Part shown: in pieces, positions 35,035 to 36,182 of the stretch
Numbering within the stretch: position 1 is the stretch's first letter
Layout of the letters: every line of letters begins with the position of its first letter
Assembly: GCA_028288965.1 (NCBI GenBank)
Contig: JAQGHD010000026.1
Coordinates: forward strand, 1 to 36,182
Length of the DNA stretch: 36,182 bases
Source of the DNA: Candidatus Saccharimonadota bacterium
GTDB taxonomy: Bacteria > Patescibacteriota > Saccharimonadia > Saccharimonadales > JAQGHD01
Direction of reading: 5' to 3'
The notes under the pieces: generated by a model
Told to the model about the DNA's origin: nothing
What the model saw: only the letters and a program-made list of their open reading frames with translations
Databases searched by the model: none
Program-made: the position numbers and the translations under genes

Positions 35035-36182
35035 ATGTTATTAGATTTACAGGACGATGAGCTTGTCCTGAGTATTAGCTCTTCACTAGCAACGTATCAA
35101 AAACGTCAATTTAGCTACTATGGCGCTCGGCAAGATACTGAGGGTTCTTTTCACTTTAAGGATGCATCAGCAGAATTGGTCAACCGTCTAATTGCATTTT
35201 GTGAGGCTGAAGAGCTTAAGATCGATCTCACGCCTCCCGTTCAGGGATTAGTCGTTAAGCATCAAAGTGAGCAGTCTTATCATCAGCAGTTCATCTCGAA
35301 TGCTGGTAATTTTAAAAATGGTAAATATAGTAAAGAAGACTACGCTGCACATGTAAACTTCCTAAACAAACATATTCAAAGAAAGCTACTTGATCATCAG
35401 GTAAAAGCATCTTACCACCTGTCGTTAGTAGGCAATGGCGCAAACTTTTCTGTACCAGGTAGCGGAAAGACAACGGTTCTACTCAGTTATTATGAAAAGC
35501 TCAAAACAATGCATAAGGTTGATGTACTTTTTGTCGTAGGGCCTCCAGCATGTTTTGGTCCGTGGAGAGATGAATTCAAGGTTGTATTGGGTAGAAACCC
35601 TAATGAATGCTTGCTTGCTGGTGGCAGCCAGACCGATAGAAAAAGGCTTTATTCGTATCCACCCGAAGGTGCTGAACTCTTTCTGACCACCTTTCAGACC
35701 TTACAGAATGATTTCGGTCTTGTTAAGTCGATGCTGGCCAAGGATAATCTAAGAGCTTTGCTTGTGATTGACGAAGCTCACTATATTAAGCAAGTCGATG
35801 GTAGATGGGCGAATGCAGTGCTTGCTATTGCACCTGCAGCAAAATATAGATGCGTGCTAACAGGTACTCCTGCGCCACATAGCTATAAAGATTTGTTTAA
35901 TCTCTTTGCCTTCCTCTGGCAGGAGCACTCACCAATTAGTGACGAGGATCATGCGAGGCTGGAAATTTATGAAAAAAATCACGACTACGAAAGAGCTGGT
36001 AAGCTCTTGGCTCCAAAGCTAGATCCACTTTTTTATAGAGTACGCAAGAAAGACCTAGGCTTAATGCCTCAACACATGAATGTTGTGCCACTTAAGATGC
36101 GCCCAGCAGAAAAGGCAATTTACGATGTTGTTATAGGTAATGTCAGAAGGCTTACGACCAGAGATTACTTAAAGCAGATGGA
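35035..36182 (+). CDS. SNF2-type superfamily 2 helicase, 3' truncated by the window edge
   Basis: My translation from ATG 35035 stays open to the end: MLLDLQDDELVLSISSSLATYQKRQF...; Walker A ANFSVPGSGKTT; LLVIDEAHYIK; VLTGTPAPHSYKDLFNLFAFLW; SNF2-like RVRKKDLGLMPQHMNVVPLKM. Confidence 0.88.
   Translation, partial: MLLDLQDDELVLSISSSLATYQKRQFSYYGARQDTEGSFHFKDASAELVNRLIAFCEAEELKIDLTPPVQGLVVKHQSEQSYHQQFISNAGNFKNGKYSKEDYAAHVNFLNKHIQRKLLDHQVKASYHLSLVGNGANFSVPGSGKTTVLLSYYEKLKTMHKVDVLFVVGPPACFGPWRDEFKVVLGRNPNECLLAGGSQTDRKRLYSYPPEGAELFLTTFQTLQNDFGLVKSMLAKDNLRALLVIDEAHYIKQVDGRWANAVLAIAPAAKYRCVLTGTPAPHSYKDLFNLFAFLWQEHSPISDEDHARLEIYEKNHDYERAGKLLAPKLDPLFYRVRKKDLGLMPQHMNVVPLKMRPAEKAIYDVVIGNVRRLTTRDYLKQM

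Noticed and set aside
1-36182. Alternative genetic code (TGA = Gly, code 25) as in Gracilibacteria/Absconditabacteria
   Set aside because: TGA ends mutM, the UDG gene and the ORF at 7754 at sensible positions, and core genes contain no in-frame TGA.
1-36182. rRNA, tRNA, transposase, integrase or prophage genes
   Set aside because: None recognised on either strand by inspection; tRNAscan-SE and HMM searches would be needed to exclude them formally.

Overview
The window looks like a chromosomal segment of a Candidate Phyla Radiation bacterium, most like Candidatus Saccharibacteria. That assignment is inferred from gene content and style only; no database search was possible. The standard code fits because TGA terminates several genes. 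Recognisable core genes: signal peptidase I C-terminus (5' truncated), polA, mutM/fpg, a HolA-like DNA polymerase III delta subunit, rpsT, a DHH/NrnA-like protein, truB, rpsO, pnp, a family-4-like uracil-DNA glycosylase, RNase J, ftsK, rpsF-ssb-rpsR-efp-tlyA and ychF. Accessory genes include a P-loop kinase, a C39-like peptidase, an LRR protein, a PQ-loop-like membrane protein, a HAD hydrolase, an ABC exporter, an Ig/FN3 surface protein, a class A beta-lactamase-like hydrolase, a PRTase-like protein and a putative 2OG-Fe(II) oxygenase. No rRNA, tRNA, CRISPR array or transposase was recognised. Main leads: (1) a ParB-like gene followed after 16 bp by a SNF2-type helicase that runs off the right edge and is absent from the ORF track, probably the start of a defence or DNA-modification island; (2) a 534-bp kinase gene bounded by perfect 24-bp direct repeats of the 3' end of polA, resembling a one-gene cassette insertion; (3) -10 boxes 6-11 nt upstream of at least 13 start codons, indicating pervasive leaderless transcription; (4) several core proteins with altered catalytic or cofactor residues (UDG without Fe-S cysteines, DHH protein without DHH, PolA without proofreading motifs, EF-P with Arg at the tip); (5) structured leaders or dyads upstream of pnp, RNase J, mutM, rpsF and the PQ-loop gene.
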